From SIG607 sp045590395 (GTDB taxonomy: Bacteria; Bacillota; Clostridia; Oscillospirales; Acutalibacteraceae), in NCBI GenBank assembly GCA_045590395.1, contig JAZNQX010000162.1, positions 1-6,581 of the forward strand: a stretch of DNA of 6,581 nt, written 5' to 3'. Positions 5,295 through 6,581 of this stretch are shown here, piece by piece (position 1 is the stretch's first letter; each line of letters begins with the position of its first letter). The position numbers and the translations under genes were made by a program. The notes below the pieces were generated by a model that worked only from the letters and a program-made list of their open reading frames with translations, had not been told where the DNA came from and searched no databases.

Positions 5295-6581
5295 ATGAAA
5301 AAACCTGTTGTATTATGTATAATGGACGGTTTCGGTATCCGTGACACAAAAGACGGTAATGCCATTAAGTCTGCCCATACCCCTAACCTTTCAAAATATT
5401 TTAATGAGAACCCCTTTACCACTATCGGAGCATCGGGACTTGATGTTGGTCTTCCTGACGGCCAGATGGGTAACAGTGAGGTTGGTCACACCAATATCGG
5501 CGCCGGCAGAGTTGTTTATCAGATGCTGGTTAAAATTTCAAAGTCTATAAAGGACGGCAAGTTTTTCGACATAGAGGCTATGAAAACCGCTATGGAAAAC
5601 TGTGTTAAAAATGACAGCGCCCTTCATATGATAGGACTTCTGTCTGACGGCGGTGTTCACAGCCATATTGAGCATCTTTACGGTGTACTTGAAATGGCGG
5701 CTAAATATTCTCTTAAAAAGGTATATGTGCACTGTCTTTTAGACGGTAGAGATGTTTCTACCACCTCAGGCGCAGGCTTTATAAGAGATTTAGAAAAGAA
5801 AATGGCAGAACTTCATGTTGGTAAGGTTGCTTCTGTTATGGGCAGATACTACGCTATGGACAGAGATTTTGCCTGGGACAGAGTAGAAAAGGCTTATGCC
5901 GCAATGGTTTACGGCGAAGGCAATTTTGCGCCCGACGCTGCAAAGGCTGTTGAAGAATCTTATGAGAAGGACGTTACCGACGAGTTTATTATACCTACTG
6001 TAATTGACAAAGAAGGTATGATTAAAGCAGGGGACAGCGTGGTTTCCTTTAACTTCCGCCCCGACAGAGCAAGACAGTTTACCCGCGCTTTTGTTGACGA
6101 AAGCTTTGACGGTTTTGAAAGAAAACTGGGATATATGCCGCTTACTTACGTTTGTATGACTCAGTACGACGAAACAATGCCTAATGTAAGCGTTGCTTTC
6201 CCGCCCGAAGAGCTAAAAATGACCTTCGGTGAGTACCTTGCAAGTAAGAAGATGACACAGCTTCGTATAGCCGAAACCCAGAAGTACGCTCACGTAACCT
6301 TCTTCTTTAACGGCGGTGAGGAAAAAACCTTTGAGGGTGAAGACAGAATTCTTATTCAGTCCCCCGATGTTCCTACCTTTGATTTACAGCCTGAAATGAG
6401 TGCTTATCCCGTTTGCGATGCTGTTTGTGAGCAGATACTTTCGGGTAAATACGATGCAGTTATTTTAAACTTTGCTAACTGCGATATGGTTGGTCATACA
6501 GGTATTTTTGATGCGGCTGTTAAGGCTGTTGAGGCGGTTGATACCTGCGTTGGCAGAGTAGTTGCCGCTACTCGCAGTATG
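5295..6581 (+). CDS. gpmI: 2,3-bisphosphoglycerate-independent phosphoglycerate mutase (3' partial)
   Basis: The frame from the ATG at 5295 is open to the window end (429 residues). It encodes the metal-dependent, alkaline-phosphatase-superfamily mutase that converts 3- to 2-phosphoglycerate. Metal and catalytic elements visible are Asp11 in IMDGFG (9-14), the nucleophile Ser61 in QMGNSEVGHTNIGAGR (57-72), the SDGGVHSH segment (117-124) with His122, LDGRD followed by VSTTSG (where PP is commoner), MGRYYAMDRD, FNFRPDRARQ, AETQKYAHVTFFFNGG, and NFANCDMVGHTG near the window end with its metal-binding Asp and His. In that motif Cys replaces the usual Pro. Family members are about 510 residues long, so roughly 80 residues lie beyond the window, including the last metal-binding His region. 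An AAGGTGG ribosome site (5281-5287) overlaps the end of tpiA, indicating co-transcription and probably coupled translation. Confidence 0.96.
   Translation, partial: MKKPVVLCIMDGFGIRDTKDGNAIKSAHTPNLSKYFNENPFTTIGASGLDVGLPDGQMGNSEVGHTNIGAGRVVYQMLVKISKSIKDGKFFDIEAMKTAMENCVKNDSALHMIGLLSDGGVHSHIEHLYGVLEMAAKYSLKKVYVHCLLDGRDVSTTSGAGFIRDLEKKMAELHVGKVASVMGRYYAMDRDFAWDRVEKAYAAMVYGEGNFAPDAAKAVEESYEKDVTDEFIIPTVIDKEGMIKAGDSVVSFNFRPDRARQFTRAFVDESFDGFERKLGYMPLTYVCMTQYDETMPNVSVAFPPEELKMTFGEYLASKKMTQLRIAETQKYAHVTFFFNGGEEKTFEGEDRILIQSPDVPTFDLQPEMSAYPVCDAVCEQILSGKYDAVILNFANCDMVGHTGIFDAAVKAVEAVDTCVGRVVAATRSM

Noticed and set aside
5160..5550. Open frames overlapping the tpiA-gpmI junction on both strands
   Set aside because: They cross the boundary of two certain genes in other frames and carry no signals of their own.

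Overview
The window looks like a chromosomal segment of a low-GC Gram-positive bacterium, most likely a gut-associated member of the Clostridia. The evidence is an AT-rich genome, strong AGGAGG-type ribosome binding sites, consensus sigma-A promoters, a bile-salt-hydrolase-type choloylglycine hydrolase, a clostridial-type short PurC, and a pgk-tpiA-gpmI glycolytic cluster. I see no mobile element, CRISPR array, tRNA, rRNA or phage gene. Most of the content is housekeeping.

Layout. Bases 1-771 (+) are the C-terminal three quarters of a choloylglycine hydrolase. It ends in a hairpin that also serves the convergent purC (788-1477, -), so the two genes share one bidirectional terminator. Upstream of purC on the same strand is an unrecognised four-helix membrane protein (1577-2263, -). 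Divergent from it is a short (+) operon: a TrmL-type tRNA 2'-O-methyltransferase (2347-2856) followed one base later by a DUF1653 protein (2858-3109). A separate promoter then drives the glycolytic operon pgk (3240-4451), tpiA (4515-5282) and gpmI (5295 to beyond the window end). A GC-rich hairpin lies between pgk and tpiA.

How the genes work together. Pgk, TpiA and GpmI are lower-glycolysis enzymes and are clearly co-transcribed. Their codon choice (Ile ATC, Arg CGT, Asn AAC) differs visibly from the ATA/AGA/AAT-rich genes upstream, which fits high expression. PurC belongs to purine synthesis but stands alone here. TrmL modifies the tRNA wobble base. No pathway links the other genes.

The most striking non-coding structure is the 83-base gap between the membrane protein and trmL. 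Two near-perfect promoters face away from each other with their -35 boxes almost completely overlapping. Every element (-35, 17-base spacer, -10, GGTGAT ribosome site, ATG) is placed at mirror-image distances around base 2305. Each predicted mRNA leader is only about 10 bases long. I found no convincing case for a wholly new multi-gene system.
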